A stretch of 64,000 nt of DNA from Climacium dendroides (lineage: Eukaryota > Streptophyta > Bryopsida > Hypnales > Climaciaceae), in NCBI GenBank assembly GCA_950106755.1, contig OX467089.1, positions 21,867,345-21,931,344 of the forward strand. Reading direction: 5' to 3'. The notes below the pieces were generated by a model. It was not told the DNA's origin. It did no database searches and was given only the letters and a program-made list of their open reading frames with translations. This document shows positions 1 to 12,894 of this stretch, in pieces (within the stretch, counting starts at the first letter, position 1; every line of letters starts with the position of its first letter). Made by a program: the position numbers and the translations under genes.

Positions 1-325
1 AATGACACCATCTGTAGTTCAGTAGGATAACTCCATGCCGTTCAGATCCCTTTGAGGAATTTATTCCAACTGGGCTTACAAGTTGCCAGTAAAAGTATTT
101 GTGATGCAGGCCTCACTTCATTTTACTGTCCATTTACCATCATCTTGCGAGCTCCATTGAGATTTTGAGTTTACTAATGCGCGACTGACTGGTCATCTTT
201 GAATTTTGCTGCAAAATTATAATCCAATCAGTTTCAGAATTCGAAAGTTTGATTCTGATGTTTAAATTTTATGAGCATGTCAATATGTCCTTTTCTAAAA
301 CTTGAAAGGACAGCATGCTATACAG

Positions 326-3300
326 GTTAATTGGGAGTTGCGACTGTCCAAAAGGGAGGCTGCGCTTAGGATTGCTGAGGAAAAAATACTGGAGGAGGAG
401 CAAAAGATCTCTCAGGCGCGACTTGCAGTTAGCAGATGTGAAGATTCTTTGCGTCATAGAGAGCAGGATTTGCAGCGAGAGTCGGAGGTGAGCATCTGAC
501 CTGTAATCTCACTTTCACTGTATTCAATGGTGGCCAAAAGCTCTGTCATTTTTATGTTGGTTGTTCTCTTTCAGATGCCTTGCTAAGAGTCATGATATGT
601 GGATACTGACTCTGATCCTGGATTCAGATGTTATGTCTCGTGTATGGAGGGTTGCTCTCCTATTGATACTGGTCAGTGCACCATTTTAGATACTGGATAA
701 TGTCCTAACGCGTGACCATATTGACAATTTACAGAAACAGATGATCGACTTAGGAGAGTCTCTGAAGTCAATAGAAACAGGGAAGATAGTAATGAAAAAG
801 CTTTACACAGGGCTGAAGGATGTGCTTTGGCACTTGGAGGAGAAGGAGAAAGTTCTCCAGAACACCTGGCTAGAAGTGAAGGATTCTGTAGGCACAGAAA
901 CCGCCTTAGGGGATCATTCGTTTGGCTTTGAACCAGAACTGTCACTGAAGGACAAAAGAAGTGGAACATTCGATGGCATCTCATTCCTAACTGCTGAGGG
1001 AAAATGCGAAGAGTGGTGCTCAACAGTAGTTGGGATTTGTGAGCGCTTAGTTACTTTTATGAGCCGTGAAACTCACCTTCAGAAATGGGCTACTGTGTTG
1101 GAGAGAGAGGGAATACGAATGGGCAAAATGACCAAAGAGATGGCCAAAGCCAAGGAAGCTGCCAATGAACAATGTGCTCGATCTGAAGACATGATGAAAT
1201 GTGCCGAAGAGCAGGCAGCTTGTATGGACGAGGAACGGGTAAAGCTTGCAAGAGAACGTGATAATCTTATCCTCTGGGTCACTCACCTGCAAGAGCGCCG
1301 TAAGGTGCATCCATGAATTCCTTTGGTTGATCCACTAAATCTTAAGATTTCTCTCGTATGACTCGTGAGCTGACGGGAAGCATAACAGTTGATTCCAGCC
1401 TATAGATTCATAACCACGACCTTTCCAATTCATAACCAACTTGTGTAGATGCGTGAATAGTTGTGAATTGCGCAACCCATCTTGATACTCATTCATATGG
1501 CAAAACTATTCATGCACTTTGTTCCATCCATCACTGTTGCAGATCCCAACAGAATCATCTAACTCCCGCTTGGCTGCTACTCTTGTTGAACAATTCGGTG
1601 CTTCCACCGCTGGTTATGTCCATTAATCGGCGTGAGTAGGGAGGTTACACGGACTCGTCGATTATTCCCCGTAACCTCCCTACTCACGTAGACTGCTTGG
1701 TCCATAGAGGGTTCTATTTCAATAGGCCATATATATTATTACTATTCTTAAACTTGTAAGTCGTATGCGTGACCTACAATCAGCACTAATATTGTATGTG
1801 AGTGTCAATATGTAATGCTTAGCTTATCCGTGACTTTTGGCGACAGGCGGTGGCAGAATGTGAAAGAGAAGCTGCTAAGTCTTTAGCAGATGTCCAGAAA
1901 AAAGCGGCTGATCTCTTTGTGCATGAATCAAACTTAGATGAAAGAGCCCTAGAAATCTCTGCTCTTCAAGAAGAATTACGAGTCACGTCTCAGAGGTTGC
2001 AAGATGACCAAGAGCTTATCAATCGAGAGAAGCACAAAGTTCAGGAGAAGATGAGGTTGATTGCAGGAAGAGAGAGAGAAGTTGAGTCCAAAATCTCTGT
2101 CATGAAGAAGTTGCAGGAGGACTTGAACACTAAGGCCGAACAGGTGGAGAAGGATAGAGTTGATGAGAAGAGGAAAGAAATACTCCTGTTGAACTTCCAA
2201 GAAACAGAGAAAAGAATAAATGCAAAAGAAATGTCTGTTCGTGAACTGGAGAAGGAATTGAAACACAAGGCTGCTGCTGTAGAAGAGATGACAAATAATG
2301 TCAATGGCAGAGAGAAAAGACTGGCAGAATTACAACTGCACATGGAGCAAGAGCGGTCAAGAATACAAGAAGTGATGACTGGCCTGGAGAAGGAGAAAAT
2401 GCGGTTAAAGGAAGCAGAAGAGGCAGCGGTTGTAGCAAATTGTTCGAAGAAAAGTGCTGAGGAGGCGTGGGCCCGAACAGCTCAGGAACGTCGGGAATCG
2501 TCCGAGTATTTGAGATCAGTTGAGGGTCATTTAAAACAGTGGGAGGATAAGCTACTTTGTAAAGAGAAAGAGCTACAAGGACAACAGAAAAAACTCCAAG
2601 AGATTGAGAATCAAGCTAAAGAAGAGCAGGAGCAGTCCGAGGTGAAGTAAGCCACCTATGTTTTGGATTCCCAGAAATATCTATGCGCCATCCCTGAACG
2701 AATGTATTCTGTAACTTTTCAGACGTCTCTGACAAGGGAAGCAGCCATGCCTGATATTGGATGTTTTGCTCATGTGTATGGCAGGCCTTGCACGCAAAAT
2801 TGGTTCAAGAACAGGAATCTTGGACACAAGAACTAAAAGTCAAGCAGGAGAGTCTTACGAAACGAAGTAGAGTTTTAGATGCCAAAGAGGAGGAAATAAA
2901 CAACGACCTGGACAGGCTGACAGAAGAGAGAAGAGTCGCTCTTGAGGATATAAAACGCCTTGCTGAGATGGAAGCAAGAGCTTGGGGTGCTGAGAGGGAT
3001 TTGCAGACGAAACACGATGAGCACCTTAAGGAAGTAAGTTTCTGCAACTTCCTTTCGACATGCACATGCTCTACAGGGAGAATTACAGCTGTCTTCGCAG
3101 GACTTGTCTTAGCACGAAAGGTTCATAAATCTGGACATGAATTTAAATGTTGGTTGAATCTCTTGTATATCTCCCAATATAGGGAACTTCTGAGTTGTTG
3201 TGAATATTTATTCTTCATGATGAACCACTTGTGCTATAAGCAGGTTCGCAAGCATGCCGACGATTATAATACCCAAGTGGAGGATTTAGCGTTAGCTAAG

Positions 3301-6300
3301 CGCGAAGTCAAGAAAGAGTTTGAGGAATTGCGTGCCAAGAAGCAGGAGCTGAAAATCTGGCAGAGAGAAGCAGAAGAGACTCTGCAAAACAGGATTGACA
3401 GCTTTGTGAAGGGAAAGGAGGAGTTGACAGCACAAATTAAAGAGCTGGTATACTTTTACTTACTTCGAGTGATGGATTTGAGCACTGGCCGAAAGAAGAT
3501 TGTTGTGTCGTATTATTTCCGTCGCTTGAAGCACTGAAGGCCCATCCTTATCTTCTTGTGCTCAGTTTTTACTCACTGAATCAAAAGATATATCGGTTTC
3601 CTGGACATCCTGAGGAATGGATTGATAGATTCAACCTATGCTAGGGTCAGAAGTAATCACAACATTCATGCCCTGAATTTGGCCTAATCCTCTGAAAACT
3701 ATCTGTTTACAGAAAAAGCTTCAAACGGACATTGAACAAGCTGGCTCTCAAATAATCGATCGTGTGGCAGAACTGGATCAGGCTTCTAATAGACTAGAGC
3801 GTCAACGGCATAAGGTCGAGACTTCGAAAAAGAAGCTCGAGGCTCTTGCTGACAAGCTGGCCACGCATCAGGAAGTCCTGAAACGACGAGAATGCGAATT
3901 TTTGACACAGGTGTGAATGGTGGCGTTATCTTTCAGATCTTAGCTCCTATCTGACACTGCTTATTCTATGAGCTGTCCCTTTAATAATATTGAGATGCAA
4001 GGTGTCACTCACAGGAATGCTGAAATTGGCGTCATTTGAGGTGTCTGAGGTTTAGGGTCTGCGGGAGGTTCAAATAATCTATTGGTTTTGGTCCCCACTG
4101 GCTCAATTGTTCCAAATCTCTAACCTGATTTGTGGTACCCAATTTGGTTGTCTTCTATTGGTGTAACCCCAAAGGCCCACAAAAGTTTGGAGATTGCTGG
4201 TACTTACATCTCCAAGGCAGACACTAGCAATCTCCAAGCTATTTTTGACCCTTGAGGTTTTCAACAATCAGAGTTGGCCACAAATTTGTCTAAAAAATTT
4301 GGAATGACTAGGGAAGCAAAGAAATCTTCCAGTAACTCATTTTGACACCCCTATTTATCCCAAGCTGACGCCCCTATTGAGTGATTTGCTTTAGTATGTG
4401 GATTCTAGATGATTGGTATGTAACTTCTTGATTTAGAGATAGTCTATGATAAGAGTGTATTGCAAACCTGATGGCAAGCAAATGAATGAAACCAAATCGA
4501 CTGCAAATATCTGGTCTAATCCGTTTGCAACCTGCCTTGTCGTGCCCAGCCTAGAATAATCCTTCTGACTGAGCATAGGAATGGTTTTGACTTTCTATCT
4601 GGTGTAGGAATCAAAACTAGTTGCGGTTCAAAATGGACTTAAGAAGATGGCTGCAGAAGCCGCTACTAAGGAGAAGAATCTGAGATCCCGTGAGCAGGCG
4701 GTTATTGATAGTGAAAATGATTTGCATGTAGGTGGAAGAAACAAGTCTTCAACCACTTCTTTTTGAAATACAGATGTATCAAACATTACCTAATGATTGC
4801 GAAATGAAGAAAACTAAAATGTTGACGGCGTATCCTCTGAATTGCAGGATGTTGAAGCCAGATTGGCTAATGAAAGAAAGGATTTGGAGAAAATGCTTGC
4901 AGAAGTGGAACAACACGCTGCCAAACTTAAAGAGGAAACAACTTCTGTTGAGGAAATAAGCCGTAGTCGCACACGTGATGAGCTTCTGATTGAAGAAAGG
5001 CGAGAGCAATTACAAAGCAAGGAACGAGAGCTAGCAGAGTTTGAAACAGATTTAAAAAAGAAAGCTAAAAGCTTAGAAGAGCACGGTCAGACTATCTCGA
5101 AACTGGAAACGCAGGTGAAGGAACGATTGCAGAGAGCTGTTGAATTCGAAACAAAATCTGAGGAACTTGAAAAAGGTCTGGGCTCATCAATCAGCTAAGA
5201 TGCAAATAATATGCCCATAGTTTTGTTTTAAATAGAAATTATTGTGTTTTACGGTAAAAAAAAACTTCCACCATGCCATCCAGTTGAGGTTGTTAAGATA
5301 TGTGCTATTTTTTGTGGTTTTGAATCCTTACACGATGAGCTCAGAACTTCAGTATTTTGCACAGGGTGGAAACAGTTTGCTATCAAGAGAGAGGCGCTAA
5401 ATAGATCTGAAACGGAAATCCAGAGAAGAGCTGAAAATGATGAAGTTCAACGACAACTATACTCAGAAATCGATGAGGAAAAAAGAAAGGTGAGCATAGT
5501 ATATTTAACTGACAGTTGAAGTACTTGCACACAAAAGCAAATTTACTTGGCGAGCTAGATGACCTGGAAATGGCCCCCTCATTTAATCACATTACACATT
5601 ATGTGCACCAGCTAGAGTTGCATTGCTTGGTAGTTGCAATGCTTGGTAGTTGCAATGTGAGCTTGAAGTGGTGATAAAATTACCTCTTATGCCCAAGAAA
5701 AAAATGGAAGGCATATTGCGCCACTCATAGGTTGGTTGAAATTATTACTTGCAGGCTGAAGTAGCGCACTGGATGAGCAAATCAAACAAACGAGAGGCTC
5801 GGCTTGATTTCAAAGAGCTCAAAACCGAAGATGTGTTGGTTCTCAACAAAATGGATGAAGGCATGGAAGATCGCCTTAAGCGTATGGAAGAAGCATTTCA
5901 AAAGGAAGCTGTCAAGATCTCTCAAGAGCGAGCTAATTTGAAACTACAGCAACAAGACCTGGTACAAGTTCTCATCCTATATACTCTACTTGTTGAAGGA
6001 GATTGGATATGTAGCAAGGAGAATTAGTGTTGCTTTTGTTTTTGTTTTTGTTTTTGGAGAAATTTATGGTTTCCTGTTGCTAAATACTATGCTCATGACA
6101 TTTGTGCTTATTTATTTAAGGAAGAAACAAGGAAAGCAGTTGAGGAGGTTAAGCTGACCCTTGAAGCACAGCTGAAGGCAACCAAAGAAATTGTGGCAGG
6201 TGCATCCTTGACTGCACAAAATGCTTCCAGGTTACCCACCGGCTGCCTTTTTGAAGCTTCTTATTGTTTGAAGAGCAATTTGTTCATTAGTTGAGAATAC

Positions 6301-7933
6301 TTCAGCAGGCGTAAGTTTTGGTTGCTGACCAATGGAATTGCTTATAATGTGTAGAGAGAGAGAAGCTTTGGAGGAAGAGCGAAAGAGACTTGCCCAGGAT
6401 CGTACGGATGCTGAAGCAGCTGCAGCTGCGAAAGAAGAAAAACTGGCAATGGAAGCCAAACATCTTGAGACTATGAAGAGTATGCTAGATCGAGAAAAGG
6501 CGAAAGCCATGGAAATGATTCAGCAGGCCGCAAAGAAGGCGATGCGTGCAGAGCATGCGAAGGCAGAAAGCAGCAGTGCTCAAAGGGATTCTATGATGCT
6601 GCATAAGGAAATCCAATGCGAAGCAAGTCTCAAAAATAGGGAGAAGGAACTCTACGCTACCGCTGAGAATATGCCAAGGGAGAAAACGAACTTAAAAGAA
6701 GAGAAGGCACAAGTGAAGTTTTTGGATGATGCGCTTGAAAGAGAGCAGATGGAACATCCTCAAGTTAATTTAAAGAATCCAACCAAAGTCGATGCATTAA
6801 TAAAGAATGCAGAAAATCAAATGACTTGGAAAGAAATGAAAAAAGAACGATGTATTGGGGATGCAAACGGTTGGGAGCCAACCTCTGGGGCGTCCCCGAA
6901 CGATAGAAATCATGTCGCTGAAAGAGAATTCTCCTTTTCAACAACGAGAAGTGCGTCGGAGATTAATGGCGCTATTGGCGATTTTGGTGAGGGATCTGGC
7001 AGGCACACACATGCATACCGTGAGCCTGCACACCATATAATACCAAAAACTGAGTGGGCTGAGGCATTGGGCTCTGCAACTCCTAGCATACATGCTACAT
7101 GTGATCAGATCACACCAGAGAAATTGACTTCTAATAGCATCTCTCCCAAATTTGTTGAAAAGAATGGCTTACCTAGCCAGAAGAGATTGGAGAATGTGAT
7201 GACCAGTCTCATGCAAGCCAGGCAAGCCAGTCGCAGTCGCTTGCAACGAACTAAAAATGCTCTCCTTGCCTTCCCACCTTCTTCTGGATTCATCATACAA
7301 GTTCAACAGGCTCTCAGTGCTCTCTCTACTCGGTTGAGTTTAATGGAACAAATAGAAGAAGGTCTGGAAAGTCACCTACGCAATGCATACGAAACGGAGT
7401 TGCCAGAATCTGAAAGAGTGTTGGTTGATAAGGTGCAACTACTTTGTCGAATGGAAGAACAGCAAAGCTTACGTGTTGAATGGGAAGAGGACATGCAAAG
7501 ACAACTTGAAACTATCAGTATGCTTCAAGCTGCATCTCGAAGCTCACCGAGCTTCAGCACTCCACCTAGAGATCCAAACCATGGTGCGCTACCTATGAAT
7601 GATTGGCAAAATCACAGCGGTAATGTGTATGAGGATGCTCAGGGACATGGCTCTTATGAAATGTTGAGAAGTGGTGGAAATGATGAGGTGAACTTCACTG
7701 CGGATTTATACAACGGGGGAGTGTCAAGGCCATCTAAGCAATTTTCTAACCTCAACTGGAACCAAGGGTTTGAACCAAGGGATGACTTAGATTCTCCCTT
7801 CGTTACTCACGGATATTTGAGTAAACCGGCTGACCAGCATTGCAACGAGCTTGGAGCCCATGAGTTACAAAACCACCAAAGGAGTACACGAAGAAAGCTC
7901 CTCCTCTCTTCACCGCAAGTGACCTATGCTTAA
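326..7933 (+). CDS. Very long coiled-coil protein, 5'-partial, 12 exons in window
   Basis: Exons joined by GT-AG introns: 326-487, 735-1304, 1847-2641, 2785-3033, 3244-3447, 3713-3910, 4608-4727, 4848-5175, 5365-5489, 5755-5961, 6121-6230, 6355-7933. They total 4647 nt, exactly 1549 codons including the stop, and every junction keeps frame (phase 0 except 5175/5365 phase 1 and 6230/6355 phase 2). Almost all of the product is charged heptad-like sequence rich in E, K, Q, R and L, with no membrane segment or enzyme motif. The last exon changes character: after about 170 coiled-coil residues comes a Ser/Asn/Gly-rich linker, then a compact helical stretch (from ENVMTSLMQARQ to QRQLETISMLQ) and a disordered tail. 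The first exon is missing; position 326 follows an acceptor (tacag). The architecture resembles centriole or transition-fibre proteins of the FBF1/CCDC sort, and a nuclear-lamina-like (CRWN) coiled coil is an alternative. I recognise no specific orthologue. Confidence 0.85.
1631..1688. repeat. Perfect 18-bp inverted repeat (hairpin) in an intron
   Basis: Within the 542-nt intron 1305-1846, bases 1631-1648 (cgtgagtagggaggttac) are the exact reverse complement of 1671-1688, separated by 22 nt. The stem is GC-richer than the surrounding intron. It could be a small foldback element or a structured intronic RNA; no target duplication is obvious. Confidence 0.8.
4187..4237. repeat. 15-bp inverted repeat in intron 6
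   Basis: In the longest intron of the coiled-coil gene (3911-4607), 4187-4201 (ttggagattgctggt) pairs with 4223-4237 with one mismatch across a 21-nt loop. No function can be assigned. Confidence 0.6.
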
Positions 7934-10458
7934 AAGTTTTCTGATATGTCACATTATGTAGACTCGTCCTATTTATCACGTTCTTGATATCAACCTCAAG
8001 TCACAGGTGCGGTTTTCCTCAACAATTTAAAACCATAAAGCTATAAAATGCTTGGGTCTGATTCTTGGAAATTGATCCATCCACCATAGTAAAAACTCTA
8101 TGCAAATCAACTAAAATAAAATCAATATGGGTTTCATAATAATGTACCACGAACATATTGCTGGTTACAACATCCTGTTAAATTTTATTGTCAGTAGTAA
8201 AAAGCGTTTCTTTTTTTTATCAGTAGTACCTACGCTATGCTTAATTTTTGTGCAGTATTAGATAGTATTTCTCTATTGTTTAGATCTTACCAATTATTAT
8301 GAAGCGATCTTTTCAATTTTGCAGATCATCAAGCTTGGAACTTGCATCACAAAGTCTCAGTGCTTGCCCAAAGCCCAAAGCCACCAGCATGAATTGTTGA
8401 GGTTCGTTTATGTAACGTTGAATTCATTGTTACTAGAATTTGAACCTTCAAGTGCCTAAGGACCATTTTTTATAGTAGAATTACTATTGTTGTTCATTGG
8501 TTTCCAAAGCTTACTTAATTTATTTCAAAAATTATTTAAAATTATTTAAATTATCTATTCATAACTAGAGGGCATTGAATCCTATTGAAAACCTTAATTC
8601 AAGAGATGGGATTTGTAGTTGTAATTTTCACTTACGAAGCTTATAATTGCAACTTAATAGAAATTTAGATAAGTGATAGTTTTATATTTAAAAAGTGGAG
8701 TAAAACAAAAACATGTTAGAATTCATTCTATTAGATGGATTCAATATTTTCAGGAGATTTTGAAAGCCTTGAATTATAGTTTGACAAATACAAACCTCAT
8801 TCTCCATTTAGGTGTACCTTTTTTAATTGCTTCAATACCATGTTTCAAGTGCAATCAATGTTGCAACTAAAACAAGACACAAATTAACAATATACTATCG
8901 GTGAACTACCTAAACTAAAAAAATGTAGATAATGAATTTTATACTTTATTTATTTATTTTTGTAAGAATGTGGTTTTCAAAAAATTATTATATTTTATTA
9001 CTATCATTATTTCTATTATTTTCTACAAGGATGAAAAATAATTTTTCTACAAATAGAAAATCACATAAATTCCATTGAAATCATCATTTTCTTTGATTGT
9101 AAACCAAAACATTGTGCACAAATAGTTTACTACTTGACATTTTGATCTAATAATTTATGTATGGCAGATGTTCAAGATGTTCAAGCGCGTACTTTGATTT
9201 TGTGAGCAAGATGAAGATCTCAAATTTCTATGAGGCTAGAAGAAATCAAAAATCTATCCTTCTTTGTATAACTAATTTAATCAAGCATGCATCATTATTT
9301 CCATCCATCAATGGTTAAGCAATATATTGTATTGTATGATTTACAACATTGCAATGGCAAAGGATATTAGCCCTCAAACTTATTCACCATTGGAGGTTCA
9401 AAACATGACCCCAATTGAGGTGTGGGAAAAGTTTGATTTTTTTTAATTGTAATTCAACCATTAAATCTTAGATATTGATTCTAAAAATGGTAGCTATGAA
9501 TAGTATTGTTTATAAATGTAGAAAGTATAATAAATTTGTGTTTTGTTGTCATTAAAAAAATCTATACAATTATTTTTAGCCTTCCTATTTCATGAAAGAA
9601 AACAAAAATTGTAAGTCAATTGGATCTCATTTGTAGAAAATGAAATTAGAAAAAAAAAAATGTCCAAGTAGCATAATTTTAAAAATAAGTTATTATTTGA
9701 CATGCACTTGAAAGTAATGTAGATATCTATAAAACAAAATAGAATCTATTACAAAATAGAATTCTATTGAGACCTTGAATGCATTGGAAATTTTATACAT
9801 ATCTTAGTTGTTTTCTAAAACAAGATGTATTTTTGTACATGGAAAATTGATTGCATAAAGATGTAAGGTAATTTTTGTAAAAAGTAGTGGAACAAATTGT
9901 TGAATATTTTAAATATCAATTGAATAAATATTTCTTTATATGAACAAGCTAAAGAAATTAAATGAACTTGTTGTAAAATTTATTGTCATTAATCTTCAAA
10001 GGAATTTTGGTAATTAAAACAAGGTTAAAATTCAATGTCTCATAGTCCAATTCAATAAATTTGCTTTCAAAAAGACATAATATTTCATTTACTCATGAAT
10101 TGTTTGCAACTATGAAAAATGTATGAAATTATATTATATTATATTATATATAAATGTTATCATTTTGCTCCTTGCAGCTTTTGTTCATAACATCTATATG
10201 GAGGATTCAATCACAAATGTTTTTTTGGAATCAAAATTTAAAAATTATTTTTAATATTTTATTTGCAAAAAAATTCTCAAGAAAAATATCATTTTTCTTT
10301 GCAAAAATAATAGTAGAAGATCTACTAAAAATTCAATCATAGTCTTTCTATGAATTGTTGTGCTTTTAAATTTTAAAATTGCTTATAATCTATATACCCT
10401 ACAATTATTCTAGAAACTATTGTACTCCACTTCAACTACACAAAGTATATGACTTCTA
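7934..10458. other. AT-rich intergenic DNA downstream of the coiled-coil gene
   Basis: The first few hundred bases presumably contain the 3' untranslated region of the upstream gene. The rest is very AT-rich, with homopolymer runs, short direct repeats such as attatttaaa near 8530 and attatatt near 10130, and stop codons in all frames. I see no gene, RNA gene or bounded element here. Confidence 0.6.
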
Positions 10459-11413
10459 TTAACCCCTAAAGTTCCTTGACTATATTTTCACTGAAAACAG
10501 TCGAAAATTGCCTCGAAAACTGCCATTTCTAATATAAGTACCAAATTTTTGAAAAAAAACTTTTTTTGACACATGTAACCATAGGACCTTGTAGTATGCA
10601 GACTTCAGAACATGTTTTAAAATTTTCAGAAATTTCCACCACGTAAATTGCAAGATATAAGCATTCAAATTTACAAAAATAATTTTTTGGGACTTACAAA
10701 AAACAAGGCAATTGCACTTCACAAGTTCACTTTCCTATGAAAGAATGTTCAAAATGGTGGTGCTTCTTTAGATTCTTTAAACAAGTTGGCTACATGCTTG
10801 AAAATTTTCACATCATTTAATTTGGAATTGTATAATCTATAGGAAAAAAAATAGTAAGTAGAAAGAAATAAAGAATAATTTGAAATTTGAAATTGTTAAG
10901 AATTTACTTATGGAATTAAAAAATTCCAATCCCAATGGTTGAAATGTTGTAATAAACAATCTACATCCTATGATTTTATTTTTTTTCAAAACATATTGAA
11001 AATTAAGTAAGATAAAGGACTTCAAAGTTTATTTTAGAATAGAGAATCCATAATTGCCCACAAGCAAAAATTGCTCATAACTTTAATTCCATTGATCAAA
11101 ATGGAATGATTCAAAGCTTTCCACACACATATAACTCTAGAAAACCAATTTCAAATTTTTGTTTCCCAAAAATGTGATTTTTTCTAATCTGCCCATATTG
11201 CCCAGCTAGGAAACAAAGTAACATATTTGGCCATAACTTTTGACTCATATTTCCAAATGTCATGAAATTTAGTGCATATGAAAAATATTCCTCATCCCCA
11301 ACTTCTATTAAAATTTCAGCCCAAAATATGCAAATCTCCAGTCACATGTACCTACTAACCTACCCAAAATTTCTATGTTGCTAAAAAATGCATGCCAGTC
11401 CTTTAGGGATTAA
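10459..11413 (+). mobile_element. TTAA-flanked non-autonomous element, family P3, copy 1 (955 bp)
   Basis: Begins TTAA-CCCCTAAAGTTCC (10459) and ends AGTCCTTTAGGGA-TTAA (11413), so the ends are imperfect inverted repeats bounded by TTAA. The interior is AT-rich without a coherent reading frame. Related copies are at 28066-29139 (opposite orientation), 37478-38380 and 39431-40878. Shared internal landmarks include a segment reading actgccatttcta near the left end and a right end of the form YCTTTAGGG. The TTAA duplication and CCCT-type end resemble piggyBac-class elements; no transposase is encoded. Confidence 0.75.
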
Positions 11414-12780
11414 TCTCAGTAAATTTTTATTTAAATTAAAATTTATTTAATTTGTCATATTGAAATAATTTTGCAAATAGTCCCCCCCCCCCCAAGATGG
11501 TAATTAGTATATGTATATCCCAATTTAATTTGCAACATTTATTGAATTTTTAAAATAATTTTTAAATAAAATAATTATAAATATATAATTTAAATTATAA
11601 AATAAAAATAAATATTGTACAATGTTATTCAATAAAAATAAGTTTACCGTTGATTATATCTACTAGTGAGTTCCCATAGATTAATTAATTTATAAAACCA
11701 AAACCCCTACATGCTATTGTATGCTTGTAGAATGACCCACTTTGAAACTTAATTAGGTCTAAAGTATAGATTGACCATATAAATTGAGAGATATTAGCAT
11801 TCAAAGTTTGGACCAACTTAAAATTTAATGATCTTAGATCACTAATTCACTATATGAAGCTTTGATTCATTCCATTTGAATTAGTTTTGAGTGTTTTCTG
11901 ACAAAAATGGTCTTGGGCATTTAGAGGTTGAAATTTGTTTATGAAAATGTTATTTTTTTGCACACAATCATAGCCATCAAACAAAAAAACTTTACAACTT
12001 TTGACTCACATATCAAAATTCCATGAAATTTGATTTCTCATTATATGTTGATTTCTCAAACCTTCTCAAAAATATCTATTCAAAAATATCAAAAAGAAAA
12101 ATTGAAAAGCAACACAAAGTAGTGGGCGATTCACTTAGATTCTTAAAATTTCAGAATTTGATTGATTTCACATTAGGTTTGAATATCTACCTTCATTGCT
12201 AATGATTCAACTAGTTGAACAATGAATTCACTTGCCATTCAACTGCTATTTCTAACTTGTAAAAAAACAATGTCAATCAATGGTCCAAAAAAGGCATCAA
12301 TCACTTTCCTTTTGTCCAATGGCTGTAATTTTGAAAATTAAATTGATTTTATATTGAAAAGAGAAAAAAACGAAAATTTGAATATTATGACAATACGAAT
12401 ATATTTCGACATGTGCTATTTTGTTTAGAATTGTAAACACATTACATCTATAATTTCATTCATATGATGAATGTATAGGTATAATATTTTTATTATTTGA
12501 ATTGTAATTGAGCCAATCACATCATTTCCATACACTGACAAAGTTCAATATTTTAGAAAAATATTGTAAAGAAGCCTTGTGTCAAATTCTAGTTGGTAGT
12601 CTAAATTGATTTCATTTTTGAAATTTCGATATCTCAAATTTATGGATTTTCAATATATGAATTTTGGAATCTGTATTTTGATAAGTAATATGGAATTACA
12701 AATCTACATTTGTATATACACTTGTATATGCACTTGTATCCATATCCATATTTGCATTTATATATCTTATTAGAAAAAAT
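11414..12780. other. AT-rich repeat debris with a diverged P3 fragment and a poly-C run
   Basis: Contains a run of 12 C (11482-11493) and, around 11780-11920, segments also seen inside P3 copies (agatattagcattcaaagtt; gattcattccattt). This looks like an old P3 fragment without recognisable ends. No gene seen; the remainder is low-complexity AT-rich DNA with nested ttgtat/catatc words near 12700-12760. Confidence 0.5.
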
Positions 12781-12894
12781 TAATATACATTCTTTTGTGA
12801 GGGAGGCTTGTGTTTCTTTAGCAAGGGTGGCTAGTGTTTTTATTGCGTAGGTGTATGTGAGTGAAATTCATCATGAAGGCAAATCCCACCTCAA

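Noticed and set aside
1300..1301. Stronger-looking donor gtaagg at 1300
   Set aside because: It gives a frame mismatch with the next exon at 1847; the donor at 1305 fits phase 0.
6200..6201. Donor gtgcat at 6200 for the coiled-coil exon starting 6121
   Set aside because: It would leave phase 1 against an acceptor needing phase 2. The donor at 6231 fits and keeps the frame open.
8673..11025. Several 60-80 codon frames in the AT-rich 3' flank of the coiled-coil gene
   Set aside because: Composition expected from AT-rich DNA, and no conserved residues or splice structure.
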